The translations under genes were made by a program, and so were the position numbers. This document shows positions 18,254-27,678 of a DNA stretch of 64,000 nucleotides, one piece after another (the stretch's first letter is position 1; every line of letters begins with the position of its first letter). The stretch comes from Clostridium estertheticum. Lineage in GTDB: Bacteria; Bacillota; Clostridia; Clostridiales; Clostridiaceae. The notes beneath the pieces are model-generated. The model had not been told where the DNA came from. It saw only the letters and a program-made list of their open reading frames with translations, and searched no databases. The stretch is from contig NZ_CP086239.1 of the NCBI RefSeq assembly GCF_026650985.1, positions 4,800,501 to 4,864,500 of the forward strand, read 5' to 3'.

Positions 18254-18817
18254 ATGAGTGATTTGTTAATAATAGGTGCTGGTGGACATGGTAGAGTGGT
18301 GCTAGAGACTGCGGAGATTGAAGGACGATGGGATAATATAAACTTTCTGGATGATAGAACTGATGTAGATATGGTTTTGAATCATAAGATTATTGGTAAG
18401 ATGGATGATTATGAAAGATTTTCTGGGAAATATGAGTACGCTATTGTATGTATAGGTAATAATGAGAAAAGGCTTGAATTAATCAAAGAGATATTAAAGG
18501 TAGGTTATAAGGTTCCTGTGATTATTCATCCTAAAGCATTTGTAAGTAAATATAGTGATATTGGATATGGTAGTGTGATACTTGCAGGGGTTGTTATTAA
18601 TACAGGGACGAAGATTGGTATGGGATGCATTATAAATATAAACAGCTCAGTTGACCATGATTGCGTGGTTTACGATGGAGTTCATGTGTGTAGTGGGGCT
18701 GTTGTGAGGAGTATGTGTAAGGTTGGAAAATTATCTTATATTGGTGCGGGGGCAGTTGTTAAGAGTGGGACGGTTTTAAAAGACAAATATATGTTAGCTG
18801 ATGGAGAAAGCGTATAG
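18254..18817 (+). CDS. sugar-nucleotide acetyltransferase, NeuD/PglD/EpsM family
   Basis: The 187 residues have an N-terminal Rossmann-like substrate-binding part (LLIIGAGGHGRVV) and a left-handed beta-helix of hexapeptide repeats (~95-187), with the catalytic-site region SSVDHDCVV. It is some 20 residues shorter than most PglD proteins. Family members acetylate a UDP-4-amino-6-deoxy sugar or another sugar using acetyl-CoA. The expected PglE-type aminotransferase is not next to it. Confidence 0.82.
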   Translation: MSDLLIIGAGGHGRVVLETAEIEGRWDNINFLDDRTDVDMVLNHKIIGKMDDYERFSGKYEYAIVCIGNNEKRLELIKEILKVGYKVPVIIHPKAFVSKYSDIGYGSVILAGVVINTGTKIGMGCIININSSVDHDCVVYDGVHVCSGAVVRSMCKVGKLSYIGAGAVVKSGTVLKDKYMLADGESV

Positions 18818-18876
18818 TTTGGCATTGGAGAGTTAAGACATAAAGGGGCTTCTGAGATGAAGGAGACGATATTGAA

Positions 18877-19743
18877 ATGATAAATATACTTATAACAGGA
18901 GCAAATAGTTACATAGGTACAAGTTTTGAGAAATGGCTAGAAAAATACTTGGATAAATATTCTATTGATACTTTAGATATGAGAGATAATGAATGGAAGA
19001 ATAGAGATTTTTCAAAGTATGATGTTATATTTCATGTGGCTGGGATAGCACATGTATCGGCAGACCCTAAGATGGAGCAACTATATTATAAAGTTAATAG
19101 GGACCTTACAATACAGACAGCTAAAAAAGCAAAGGCTGAAGGTGTTAAACAGTTTATTTTTATGAGTAGCATAATAGTTTATGGTGACAGTAGTCATATT
19201 AATCATAAAAGGGTTATAGACAAAAATACCGTACCTACACCTAGTAATTTTTATGGGAGAAGCAAGTTAGAAGCAGAACAAGGTATTATGCCTTTAATCG
19301 ATGATAAATTTAAAGTTGTGGTATTAAGACCACCTATGGTTTATGGAAAAGGATCTAAGGGTAATTACCCTAAATTAGCTAAGGTGGCTCAGAAGCTACC
19401 TATATTTGTTGATGTAGATAATCAAAGAAGCATGTTACATATAGATAATTTGTGTGAGTTTATTAGGCTTATTGTTAAGAATGAGGAAAGTGGGTTGTTT
19501 TTTCCACAAAATAGTGAGTATGTAAATACAGCTAAAATGGTCAAGATTATAGCAGAAGCTCATGGTAAAAATATAAGACTTACAAAATTTTTTAATCCAG
19601 CGTTAAAGCTTATGGGTAATTTTGTGGGTCTGGTCAATAAGGCATTTGGTAATTTGGTTTATGATAAAAGTATGAGTGAATATAAAGAAGATTATAGAAT
19701 AAGGGATTTAGTAGAGTCGGTTACAGTGACAGAAAGGGAATAG
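18877..19743 (+). CDS. NAD-dependent sugar epimerase/reductase (SDR)
   Basis: The 288-aa extended SDR has a nucleotide-binding motif TGANSYIG (~7-14), MSSIIVYGDS, and the catalytic YGRSK (Tyr-x-x-x-Lys). The overall sequence (VAGIAHVSADPK, RPPMVYGKGSKGN) resembles enzymes annotated as UDP-4-keto-6-deoxy-HexNAc reductases of the WbpV/WreQ kind. If so, it would turn the product of the 15671 dehydratase into UDP-QuiNAc or UDP-FucNAc. The specific reaction is inferred. AAGGAG precedes the ATG. Confidence 0.8.
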   Translation: MINILITGANSYIGTSFEKWLEKYLDKYSIDTLDMRDNEWKNRDFSKYDVIFHVAGIAHVSADPKMEQLYYKVNRDLTIQTAKKAKAEGVKQFIFMSSIIVYGDSSHINHKRVIDKNTVPTPSNFYGRSKLEAEQGIMPLIDDKFKVVVLRPPMVYGKGSKGNYPKLAKVAQKLPIFVDVDNQRSMLHIDNLCEFIRLIVKNEESGLFFPQNSEYVNTAKMVKIIAEAHGKNIRLTKFFNPALKLMGNFVGLVNKAFGNLVYDKSMSEYKEDYRIRDLVESVTVTERE

Positions 19744-19748
19744 AGGTT

Positions 19749-20588
19749 ATGGTGGATAAGAAATATAGTGTTTTAATGTCCGTTTATTACAAAGAAAATC
19801 CAAAATTTTTCAAATTGAGTATAGAGAGTATGCTTCATCAGACTTTAAAGCCTGATGAAATTGTTATAGTTAAAGATGGTAAGTTAACAGAGGAATTAGA
19901 TAGGGTTATAGATTACTATGTTTCACACGAACCTAATCAGTTTAGTATTGTAGCGTTAGAAAAAAATTTAGGGTTAGGATTAGCGCTGAATGAGGGTTTA
20001 AAAGAGTGTAAAAATGAGCTTGTGGCGAGAATGGACACGGATGATATTTCTTTAGAAAATCGTTGCGAATTACAAGTTGAGGAGTTTATCAAGAATGAAA
20101 AGTTAAGTATTGTTGGTACAATGACCGATGAATTTTATGATAACCCTAATAATATTGTTACTTCTAGAATTGTTCCTACGAAACATGAAGATATATTAAA
20201 ATTTTCAAGACGTAGAAGTCCATTTAATCATCCTACTGTTATGTATAAGAAATCAATGGTTTTAGGTTGTGAAGGTGGGTATCACGATGTAAAGAGAAAG
20301 GAAGACATTGATCTCTTTGGAAGAATGCTAAATCAAGGATATATAGCAATGAATATCGACAAGTCACTTTTGTTATTTAGATCAAATGAAGATAATTTTG
20401 AAAGAAGAAAAAGTTGGAATAACTGTAAAAGTTATATTGCTGTTATTTATAATTTTTGGAAAAAGGGTTACTCTAAAACATCTGATTTAATATTTGTTGT
20501 AATTAGCCAGGTAGTAATGTGCTTATGTCCTGTATGGTTATTAAAAATACTTTCAGATAGATTTTTAAGGAAATCATATAGAGATTAA
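19749..20588 (+). CDS. glycosyltransferase family 2
   Basis: The 279-aa GT-A enzyme of the AmsE-like group has the start VLMSVYYKENPKFFKLSIESM, the LALNEGL helix, the metal-binding ARMDTDD (DxD) motif and FNHPTVMYK. It is cytoplasmic, probably membrane-associated through a hydrophobic C-terminal stretch (~247-270). It adds one sugar to the lipid-linked repeat; donor and acceptor are not predictable. It starts 5 nt after the preceding stop. Confidence 0.87.
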   Translation: MVDKKYSVLMSVYYKENPKFFKLSIESMLHQTLKPDEIVIVKDGKLTEELDRVIDYYVSHEPNQFSIVALEKNLGLGLALNEGLKECKNELVARMDTDDISLENRCELQVEEFIKNEKLSIVGTMTDEFYDNPNNIVTSRIVPTKHEDILKFSRRRSPFNHPTVMYKKSMVLGCEGGYHDVKRKEDIDLFGRMLNQGYIAMNIDKSLLLFRSNEDNFERRKSWNNCKSYIAVIYNFWKKGYSKTSDLIFVVISQVVMCLCPVWLLKILSDRFLRKSYRD

Positions 20589-20652
20589 TATAAAAAATAC
20601 ATCCAGAAACATTTAATATAAAGACTTATTTAAGCGGAGATGATGCGTAAAA

Positions 20653-21780
20653 ATGAATCAACATAAAGTTAAAATATTATACGTGGAATCTACATTGGAA
20701 AGTGGAGGGCCTACAACACAGTTATTTGGGATTGTTAGAAACCTTGATAGAATTAAATTTGAACCTATTATTTTAACCTTATCTACTGAACAAATAAATA
20801 GTTCTATAAAAATATTTATTGAAAATGGAATTAGGGTGGATTCATTAAATTTAAGTAGAGCTAAGTTTGCAGTGTATGGGAAATATATGCTTAAGAAAAA
20901 AATACAAGAATATAAACCCGATATCATTCATAGCAGTGGATTAAGAGCAGATGGAGCTATTAATAATTTAAAGCTGGATTATCTACATTGTATGACTATA
21001 CATAATTATGTTTTTGATGATTACGTGTCTAAATTTGGTGCCTTTGTTGGAAAGATAGCTTCTTATTATGGATTATCAGCAATTAAAAATTGTAAATATC
21101 CTATTTGTTGTTCTAAAACTTTACAAAAAATGTATTGCAATATTTTAAATAAAAAACTTTATGCTGTACAAAATGGTGTAGATATAGATAAATTTAAGAC
21201 AACTAATAATCAAGATGAAAAGAATAGAATTAGGTTAGAATTAGGAATTACAGATGATAGAATAGTATTTCTAGTTGTGAGTACATTAATTAAGAGAAAA
21301 GATCCATTGACGATTATAAGAGCTTTTAAGGAAGCTAAGGTGGATAAAGAGGCAGTGTTAATTATACTTGGAGATGGAGACCTTTTGAATGAGTGTAAAA
21401 AGGAATCTTATAACAATATTATTATTAAGGGAAAAGTAAATAATGTTCAAGATTATCTGAAAGCTAGTGATATTTACATTTCTGCTTCAAAATCAGAAGG
21501 ACTACCATATTCGGTTATAGAAGCAGGGAGCTCAGGATTAAATTTAGTATTATCTAGTATACCACAACACATAGAAATATTCGAACAAAATCCAATGCTG
21601 GTAAAAAGTTTTGAAGTGGGCAATATAGCAAAACTTGCATCAATTATTAAAGAAATAGCTAATAAAGATATTTCTTTAAATAATAAAAAAACCATAGAAC
21701 ATATAAGAAAAAATTTTAGTGACAAATTAATGAGTAAAAATTATGAAAAGATTTACTATAGAATGATAAGGAACAAATAA
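20653..21780 (+). CDS. glycosyltransferase family 4 (GT-B fold)
   Basis: 375 residues. The N-terminal domain begins KILYVESTLESGGPTTQL and the C-terminal GT1/GT4 domain has VVSTLIKRKDP, LIILGDGDL and the E-x7-E-like SKSEGLPYSVIEAG donor-binding motif (~285-300). It is a cytoplasmic retaining transferase of the repeat-unit pathway. Confidence 0.88.
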   Translation: MNQHKVKILYVESTLESGGPTTQLFGIVRNLDRIKFEPIILTLSTEQINSSIKIFIENGIRVDSLNLSRAKFAVYGKYMLKKKIQEYKPDIIHSSGLRADGAINNLKLDYLHCMTIHNYVFDDYVSKFGAFVGKIASYYGLSAIKNCKYPICCSKTLQKMYCNILNKKLYAVQNGVDIDKFKTTNNQDEKNRIRLELGITDDRIVFLVVSTLIKRKDPLTIIRAFKEAKVDKEAVLIILGDGDLLNECKKESYNNIIIKGKVNNVQDYLKASDIYISASKSEGLPYSVIEAGSSGLNLVLSSIPQHIEIFEQNPMLVKSFEVGNIAKLASIIKEIANKDISLNNKKTIEHIRKNFSDKLMSKNYEKIYYRMIRNK

Positions 21781-21943
21781 AACTTTTCGATGTAGTTCAA
21801 ATTAGCCTTACAGTTTTTAAAATCAAAAATATTATAAAGATGTTCATAAGCTGTTTTATGGTATTATATAGAACGTACATTCGTAATGTTACGTGTTTGT
21901 CTTTGAAGTTTGCCAAAATTTGTATTGCGGAAGGAATTCTTTT

Positions 21944-23026
21944 ATGAATACTTATATAATATTATTTTTATTTCTAACTTGTAGCTCTTTTATAGTTATG
22001 ATAAAACACACTGAAAAATTACAAATGATCACATTGTGCGTTGTATTTATAGTACTATCTTTATTTGCAGGATTAAGGTGTGAGATAGGCTTTGATTACG
22101 ATTCTTATTCAAATATTTTCCAACAAGTTCCTACCATAAGCCAATTTACAGTAAGTGGATTAAAACACTTGAGAATATATGCCGAATATGGATATATATT
22201 ACTTAATATTATAATAAAATCTTTAGGATTAAACGTAAATGCAGTATTTATAATTGTAGCAATTATAAGCATGTTTATTATATGCTTTACATATAGGAAA
22301 TATACAAAATATTATTTGATAGCTATTTTTGCATACTGTGCAAGATTTTATTTTATGCTAAATATGGGGCAAATAAGGCAAGGGTTAGCAATGGCTATAT
22401 TACTTTTAAGTATTAAGTATATAGATGAACAGAAAATGTTTAAATTTGTTTTAATTGTATTTATAGCCGCATCCTTTCATAGCGTTTCATATATTATGTT
22501 GCCTATGTATTTTATTAATAAAATTAATATTAAGGAAAAGTTGTTTTGGTATGTATTAATATTTGCTATGATTCTAGGTTCTACTGGATGGCTTGGTATA
22601 ATTATTAGTAATTTCTCGAATTTCTTACCTAAAGGAGTTGTTAATTATTATTATAGTGCTGAATATGGTTATAAATACGGAATTGTTAATTCCGTAGTTC
22701 TGTTTCGTATTTTAGTATGTTTTATAATTTTTAGGTATAGGGGAATAATGAGGAATAATATAAAATATTTTGATGTAATTTTTAAAACATATTTATGCGG
22801 AGTTATTATTCTGATTTCATTTAATGAAGTATCTATATTAGCTGCAAGAACAGCGGCTATATTTGCTGTGTTTGAGCCTGTATTCATTGGAGCTTTTATA
22901 AGTATATTTAAAAATAAATTAGTAGGGTATAATTTTGTATTAATTTATATTTTTATATTAATTTATTTTAATTTCTTTCTAAAGATGTTTGAGGTATTTA
23001 TACCCTATAAGAGTATATTTTTTTAA
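21944..23026 (+). CDS. polysaccharide polymerase, EpsG/Wzy type
   Basis: The ATG at 21944 follows GGAAGGA; an upstream in-frame start at 21893 has no site. The 360-aa protein has about ten hydrophobic helices and the family motif GLRCEIGFDYDSYSNIF after the second helix. It is the expected outer-leaflet polymerase that joins flipped repeat units. It is the only polymerase candidate in the operon. Confidence 0.82.
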   Translation: MNTYIILFLFLTCSSFIVMIKHTEKLQMITLCVVFIVLSLFAGLRCEIGFDYDSYSNIFQQVPTISQFTVSGLKHLRIYAEYGYILLNIIIKSLGLNVNAVFIIVAIISMFIICFTYRKYTKYYLIAIFAYCARFYFMLNMGQIRQGLAMAILLLSIKYIDEQKMFKFVLIVFIAASFHSVSYIMLPMYFINKINIKEKLFWYVLIFAMILGSTGWLGIIISNFSNFLPKGVVNYYYSAEYGYKYGIVNSVVLFRILVCFIIFRYRGIMRNNIKYFDVIFKTYLCGVIILISFNEVSILAARTAAIFAVFEPVFIGAFISIFKNKLVGYNFVLIYIFILIYFNFFLKMFEVFIPYKSIFF

Positions 23027-23081
23027 AATTATTAGTTTTAAACATAATTTTCAATTAAAGCATAAGGGAGTTTTTAATATA

Positions 23082-24101
23082 ATGAAAAGCAGAGTCGCGT
23101 CTATAATTGTTACATATAATGAAAATGTTAGTTTATACAATTTATTAATTAAAATAGGAGAACAAAATGTAAAGTCTACAGTTATTCTAATAATAGACAA
23201 CAGTACGGAGGAAGTGTATAGAAATAAAATAATTGAAATTATTAATGGCTTTTATACAAACTATAAAATACCTGTAAAATATTATTCTACAATTAAAAAC
23301 CTTGGATCATCCCTGGGATTTTCCATAGGTATGACTTTAGCTTTAGATAATAATATAGATTATGTATGGTTACATGACCAAGACGGTTATCCACAAAAAA
23401 ATTGTTTGGAAATTATGTTGAATTATTTTAGTATACCAAATGTTTCAATTGTAGCTCCAGTTATACATGATTTCAATAATCAAAAGTTAAACTATTTTAG
23501 ATGTACTCGAAATGTTTTTGGAAAATATATTGATGTAATCTCAAATACTAATACAATTGATATTGATGTTGCAGGTACGGCAGGGATACTAATTAAAAGT
23601 GATACTATAAGCAAGATAGGACCATATGATGGGAAAAATTTTTTTGTGGGATTAGAAGATTTTGAGTATTGTCTTAGAGTGAAAATGAGCGGATACAAAA
23701 TATTGTTGGCAAATAACGCAATATATACACACCCTGATTTAATTAAAAAGCATAAACAAAAACAATATATTAGTAACAATTTGAAAAAAAAATTACCATT
23801 AGGATTTAGAATTCTTAAGGCGAATACGTCAAAAAGAGATTTTAAATTGCCATATAGTAGTGCATATTTAAGTTATAAATATAATAATGATTGGCAATTT
23901 ATTTGTAACATGTTATATTCAATATTTAAGGCAATAGTATTAAAATTATTTAATAGAAAAGTTAGATTACTACAGACACTTAAGATGTATATGAAAGCAA
24001 TAATAAATTTTAAAAAACATGATGAAGAGTATAGTTTGGATAACATAATAAAAGAATATAGTGGATTAATTGCAAAAAAAATAGAAGTAGGAAAAATGTA
24101 A
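23082..24101 (+). CDS. glycosyltransferase family 2, rhamnosyltransferase-like
   Basis: The ATG at 23082 follows AAGGGAG; a longer frame from 22989 overlaps the polymerase and is rejected. The 339 residues have the GT2 start ASIIVTYNENVSLYNLL, the DDD-like WLHDQDGYP motif, and AGTAGILIKSDTISKIGPYD with FFVGLEDFEYCLRVK. These are typical of WbbL/RfbF rhamnosyltransferases. dTDP-sugars are made by genes at the operon's end, so a dTDP-linked donor is plausible. Confidence 0.83.
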   Translation: MKSRVASIIVTYNENVSLYNLLIKIGEQNVKSTVILIIDNSTEEVYRNKIIEIINGFYTNYKIPVKYYSTIKNLGSSLGFSIGMTLALDNNIDYVWLHDQDGYPQKNCLEIMLNYFSIPNVSIVAPVIHDFNNQKLNYFRCTRNVFGKYIDVISNTNTIDIDVAGTAGILIKSDTISKIGPYDGKNFFVGLEDFEYCLRVKMSGYKILLANNAIYTHPDLIKKHKQKQYISNNLKKKLPLGFRILKANTSKRDFKLPYSSAYLSYKYNNDWQFICNMLYSIFKAIVLKLFNRKVRLLQTLKMYMKAIINFKKHDEEYSLDNIIKEYSGLIAKKIEVGKM

Positions 24102-24250
24102 ATAAAAGTAGTAAATTATTTTTTCTGTTAGAAAATATTGTGCAAGTTTAATGTTGCTATTTATCTATAGTTTAAATAGTAAATCTTGGCGAAAATTAAG
24201 CTTTATCTATAAAATTTTACAAATGACTAAAAAATATTCATGGAGGAAAT

Positions 24251-25168
24251 ATGGATAAATCTTTAATCTCAGTAATTGTATTAACATATAAAAATTTTGA
24301 ATACTTTAAGGAGTGTATCGATTCTGTATTAAATCAAAAATACCCTAAAATTGAACTGATTATAAGTGATGATGGTTCCGATAATTTTGATTTAGAATTT
24401 ATTAGCTCTTATATAAACCAAAAGAAAAAATATAATATAATTAATGTTAACATTATCAAGTATGACGATAATGTTGGTACCGTGAAAAATTTTAATAATG
24501 CAATAAAAGCAAGTAAGGGTAATTATATAATTGGATTAGCAGTAGATGATTGCTTTTATAATAATGATGTAATAAGCGATATTGTTAAAACTTTTATAAA
24601 AACAAAAGCCTTAATTATTACTGCTTATAGAGATGTTTATGATGAAAAATTTTTAAAAAAAATTAAAAAATTACCGAATAAGAAAGAAGTTCAGCTTTTA
24701 AAAAGCAATAAAAATTTATATGCAGTATTATGTAAGCAAAATTTTATTTCTGGTGCATGTACATATTATGATAAAGAGTTTTTTAGTAAATATGGACTCT
24801 TTGATGAAGATTATAAATTATTAGAGGATTATCCAAAGTATTTACAATGTACAAGAGAAAAATGTAAAATAAAGTTTTTAAATATGACTACTATTAAATA
24901 TAGATTGGGTGGAATTAGTACAGCAAATAATATTAATCCTATATTGAAGAAAGATTATGAAACAGCAATAATAAAAGAGATTTTACCTTTTAAAAAGGAT
25001 ACAGGTATATTCATTAATAGGCTTAAAAAATGTGAATACTACAGAATGATAAATAAAGCACACACATATAAAATCATAATGATATTCCCTGAGATAGTAG
25101 TATATAAAATACTAGTTAAGTTAAAAAATAAAATATTAGATAAGTTTTTACGTTATACTTTAAAATAG
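24251..25168 (+). CDS. glycosyltransferase family 2
   Basis: 305-aa GT-A enzyme: SVIVLTYKNFEYFKECIDSV, IISDDGSDNF, NVGTVKNFNNAI and VDDCFY (DxD-like). It is very AT-rich, like its neighbours from 21.9 to 30.6 kb. Substrate unknown. It is preceded by a 149-nt gap with no other feature seen. Confidence 0.86.
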   Translation: MDKSLISVIVLTYKNFEYFKECIDSVLNQKYPKIELIISDDGSDNFDLEFISSYINQKKKYNIINVNIIKYDDNVGTVKNFNNAIKASKGNYIIGLAVDDCFYNNDVISDIVKTFIKTKALIITAYRDVYDEKFLKKIKKLPNKKEVQLLKSNKNLYAVLCKQNFISGACTYYDKEFFSKYGLFDEDYKLLEDYPKYLQCTREKCKIKFLNMTTIKYRLGGISTANNINPILKKDYETAIIKEILPFKKDTGIFINRLKKCEYYRMINKAHTYKIIMIFPEIVVYKILVKLKNKILDKFLRYTLK

Positions 25169-25216
25169 GGTTAAATTATTTATCCTAGTTTAAAACTTTG
25201 TAAAGGAGATGATTTT

Positions 25217-26038
25217 ATGATACATTCAACAGCAAAAATAGGACGAAATGTAACAATAAAAGAAGATGGTATTATCGGTGAGAATGTAACCCTAGAAGAT
25301 GATGTATACATAGACTATGGTTGTATAATTCGCGATAATGTTCACATTAAAAAGGGCAGTTTTATCGGGGCAAGAACTATTATAGGTGAATACCTAATGG
25401 ATTTCTATAAAGATAAAACTAATAAAGTCCACCCATTAATTATTGGAGAAAATGCCTTGATTAGAACTGAAAATGTTATTTATGGAGATACAATAATAGG
25501 AGACAATTTTCAAAGTGGGCATAAGGTTACAATTAGAGAAAAAACTATTATTGGTAATAATGTAAGAGTTGGAACATTATCAGATATACAAGGATATTGC
25601 GAGATTGGTAATTATGTTGGTATCCATAGTAATGTTCACATAGGCCAAAAGAGTAAAATTAATGATTATGTATGGATTTTTCCTTATGTTGTATTAACAA
25701 ATGATCCAACACCACCTTCAGAAGTAATGCTAGGAGTTACAATTGATTCATTTGCAGTTATAGCAACTGGTAGTATTATTCTACCCGGAGTGCATGTATG
25801 TGAAGATGGATTTGTTGGAGCTGGGGCAGTGGTTAATCGAGATGTTCCTAAAGAGACAGTAGTAGTAGGAAATCCTGCAAAAGAAATATGTTCTGTTAGT
25901 AAAATCAAGAACAAACTTACTGGGGAATTAGTTTATCCATGGAGATATACATTTAAGAGAGGGATGCCATGGGAGGAATCGGGTTATGAATCTTGGTATA
26001 ATAGTTTGGACATAAGAGGAGATGAAAAAAATGTATAA
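25217..26038 (+). CDS. dTDP-3-amino-3,6-dideoxyhexose N-acetyltransferase (FdtC/QdtC type)
   Basis: The 273 residues form an extended left-handed beta-helix of hexapeptide repeats (IGENVTLEDDVYIDYGCIIRD... to VGAGAVVNRDVPKETVVVGNPAKE). It overlaps the FdtA-like gene by 8 nt, and the FdtB-like transaminase follows. This trio with rmlA and rmlB is the known route to dTDP-Fuc3NAc or dTDP-Qui3NAc, sugars described in S-layer glycans of Aneurinibacillus and Thermoanaerobacterium. The role is assigned from context plus fold. Confidence 0.78.
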   Translation: MIHSTAKIGRNVTIKEDGIIGENVTLEDDVYIDYGCIIRDNVHIKKGSFIGARTIIGEYLMDFYKDKTNKVHPLIIGENALIRTENVIYGDTIIGDNFQSGHKVTIREKTIIGNNVRVGTLSDIQGYCEIGNYVGIHSNVHIGQKSKINDYVWIFPYVVLTNDPTPPSEVMLGVTIDSFAVIATGSIILPGVHVCEDGFVGAGAVVNRDVPKETVVVGNPAKEICSVSKIKNKLTGELVYPWRYTFKRGMPWEESGYESWYNSLDIRGDEKNV

Positions 26039-26438
26039 TTGCGCATTAATTAAATTTAAGGACATAACAGATAAATATGGACATTTAACACCAATAGAAA
26101 GTAAATTAGATACACCATTTGAAATAAAACGAATTTATTACATTACTAAAGTAGAGCAAGGAACAACAAGGGGTTTTCATTCACACAGGAAGCTTCATCA
26201 AGTGTTAATCTGCCTAAATGGTTCTGTGAAAATTCGAGTTAAAAACCCAAAAGAAGAAGAAGTTTTTGAATTGAATGATCCATCAGTAGGTTTGTATGTA
26301 GGAACTTTAATATGGAGAGAAATGTTTGATTTTACAGAAGGTAGTGTACTTTTAGTGCTTGCTTCAGAGTACTATGATGAAGATGATTATATAAGAAATT
26401 ATGATTTTTATTTAGATGAAGCTAAAAAAAGATTTTAA
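26031..26438 (+). CDS. fdtA: dTDP-4-dehydro-6-deoxyglucose 3,4-ketoisomerase (FdtA/QdtA, WxcM-like cupin)
   Basis: ATG 26031 is preferred because AGAGGAG lies 9 nt upstream; the ATG at 26022 abuts that site. The 135-aa cupin has the active-site strand TRGFHSHRKLHQVLIC (paired histidines) and the LWREMFDF segment. It isomerises the 4-keto sugar made by RmlB to the 3-keto form. Whether the gluco (Qui3N) or galacto (Fuc3N) product is made cannot be read reliably from sequence by eye. Confidence 0.85.
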   Translation: MYNCALIKFKDITDKYGHLTPIESKLDTPFEIKRIYYITKVEQGTTRGFHSHRKLHQVLICLNGSVKIRVKNPKEEEVFELNDPSVGLYVGTLIWREMFDFTEGSVLLVLASEYYDEDDYIRNYDFYLDEAKKRF

Positions 26439-26453
26439 AGAGGGGTGTTAAAT

Positions 26454-27551
26454 TTGAATATACCATTTGTTAGTTTTGAACCTATGCATAAAGAAATTGA
26501 AGAGGAGATATTAAATAAATTTAAAGAGGTTTATGAAAAAAATTGGTTCATACAGGGCGAAGAAGTAATGAAGTTTGAAGAGGAATTTGCAGAGTTTTGT
26601 GGAGCTAAGTATTGTATTGGATGCGGGAATGGTCTTGATGCGCTTTACTTAATTTTAAGAGGATATGATATTGGTGAGGGCGACGAAGTAATAGTTCCTT
26701 CAAATACATATATTGCAACAGCTCTTGCAGTATCATATGTTGGTGCAAAACCTGTTTTTGTAGAACCTAATTTATCAACATATAATGTGAATCCAGGATT
26801 AATAGAAAAAGCTATAACGAATAAGACAAAAGCCATAATAGCAGTTCATCTTTGTGGACAACCTGCTGATATGGATGAAATAAATAAAATAGCTAAAAAA
26901 TATAATTTGAAAGTAATAGAAGATTCAGCTCAAGCTCATGGAGCACTATATAAAGGGAAAAAAGTTGGAAGCTTAGGAGATGCTTCAGGGTTTAGCTTTT
27001 ATCCAGGAAAGAACTTAGGTGCGCTTGGAGATGCAGGAGCTGTAGTTACAAATAACAAAGTATTGGCGGATAAAATAAGGGCTATAGAAAATTATGGATC
27101 AGATAAAAAATATCATCATATTTATAAAGGTACAAATTCAAGACTTGATGAGGTTCAAGCAGCGTTTTTAAGAATTAAATTAAGAAACCTTGATAAATGG
27201 AATGAGGAAAGAAGAAAAATTGCTCGAAAATATATTGATGGTATTAACAACTCTAAAATAATAAAGCCAGTCGAAGCTGATTATGCAAAACATGTATGGC
27301 ATTTATTTGTTGTTAGAACAGAACAAAGGGATGAATTTGAAAAATATTTAAAAGTAAATGGAATAGGTACAACAATACATTACCCAGTACCAATGCATTT
27401 ACAACCAGCTTATGAAGAATTAAAAATAAGTAAAGGTAGTCTACCTCTAGCTGAAAAAATATCTAATGAAGTTATAAGTTTACCTATATGGTATGGAATG
27501 AAAGATGAAGAAATAAATTATGTAATAGAAAAAATAAACAATTGGAAATAA
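26454..27551 (+). CDS. fdtB: dTDP-3-keto-6-deoxyhexose 3-aminotransferase (FdtB/QdtB type)
   Basis: TTG at 26454 is the likely start (AGAGGGG 8-10 nt before). The 365-aa DegT/DnrJ/EryC1 PLP enzyme has [25 protein letters not shown], the EDSAQAHGA stretch and the PLP lysine in [15 protein letters not shown]. It acts directly after FdtA. It is the only aminotransferase in the operon. Confidence 0.87.
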   Translation: MNIPFVSFEPMHKEIEEEILNKFKEVYEKNWFIQGEEVMKFEEEFAEFCGAKYCIGCGNGLDALYLILRGYDIGEGDEVIVPSNTYIATALAVSYVGAKPVFVEPNLSTYNVNPGLIEKAITNKTKAIIAVHLCGQPADMDEINKIAKKYNLKVIEDSAQAHGALYKGKKVGSLGDASGFSFYPGKNLGALGDAGAVVTNNKVLADKIRAIENYGSDKKYHHIYKGTNSRLDEVQAAFLRIKLRNLDKWNEERRKIARKYIDGINNSKIIKPVEADYAKHVWHLFVVRTEQRDEFEKYLKVNGIGTTIHYPVPMHLQPAYEELKISKGSLPLAEKISNEVISLPIWYGMKDEEINYVIEKINNWK

Positions 27552-27678
27552 AATAATCAACAGTATAACAAAAGGGCGTTTATATGGTCTAAGATATAGT
27601 TATTTAGTAGTGAGTATAAGTAATATTATTTTGCATAGTTAGTATCAGCTTAATAATCATGTTAAAGGGGATAAGAGC

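Noticed and set aside
22989-23081. Upstream extension of the 23082 glycosyltransferase
   Set aside because: It overlaps the polymerase end and has no ribosome binding site, while AAGGGAG fits the ATG at 23082.
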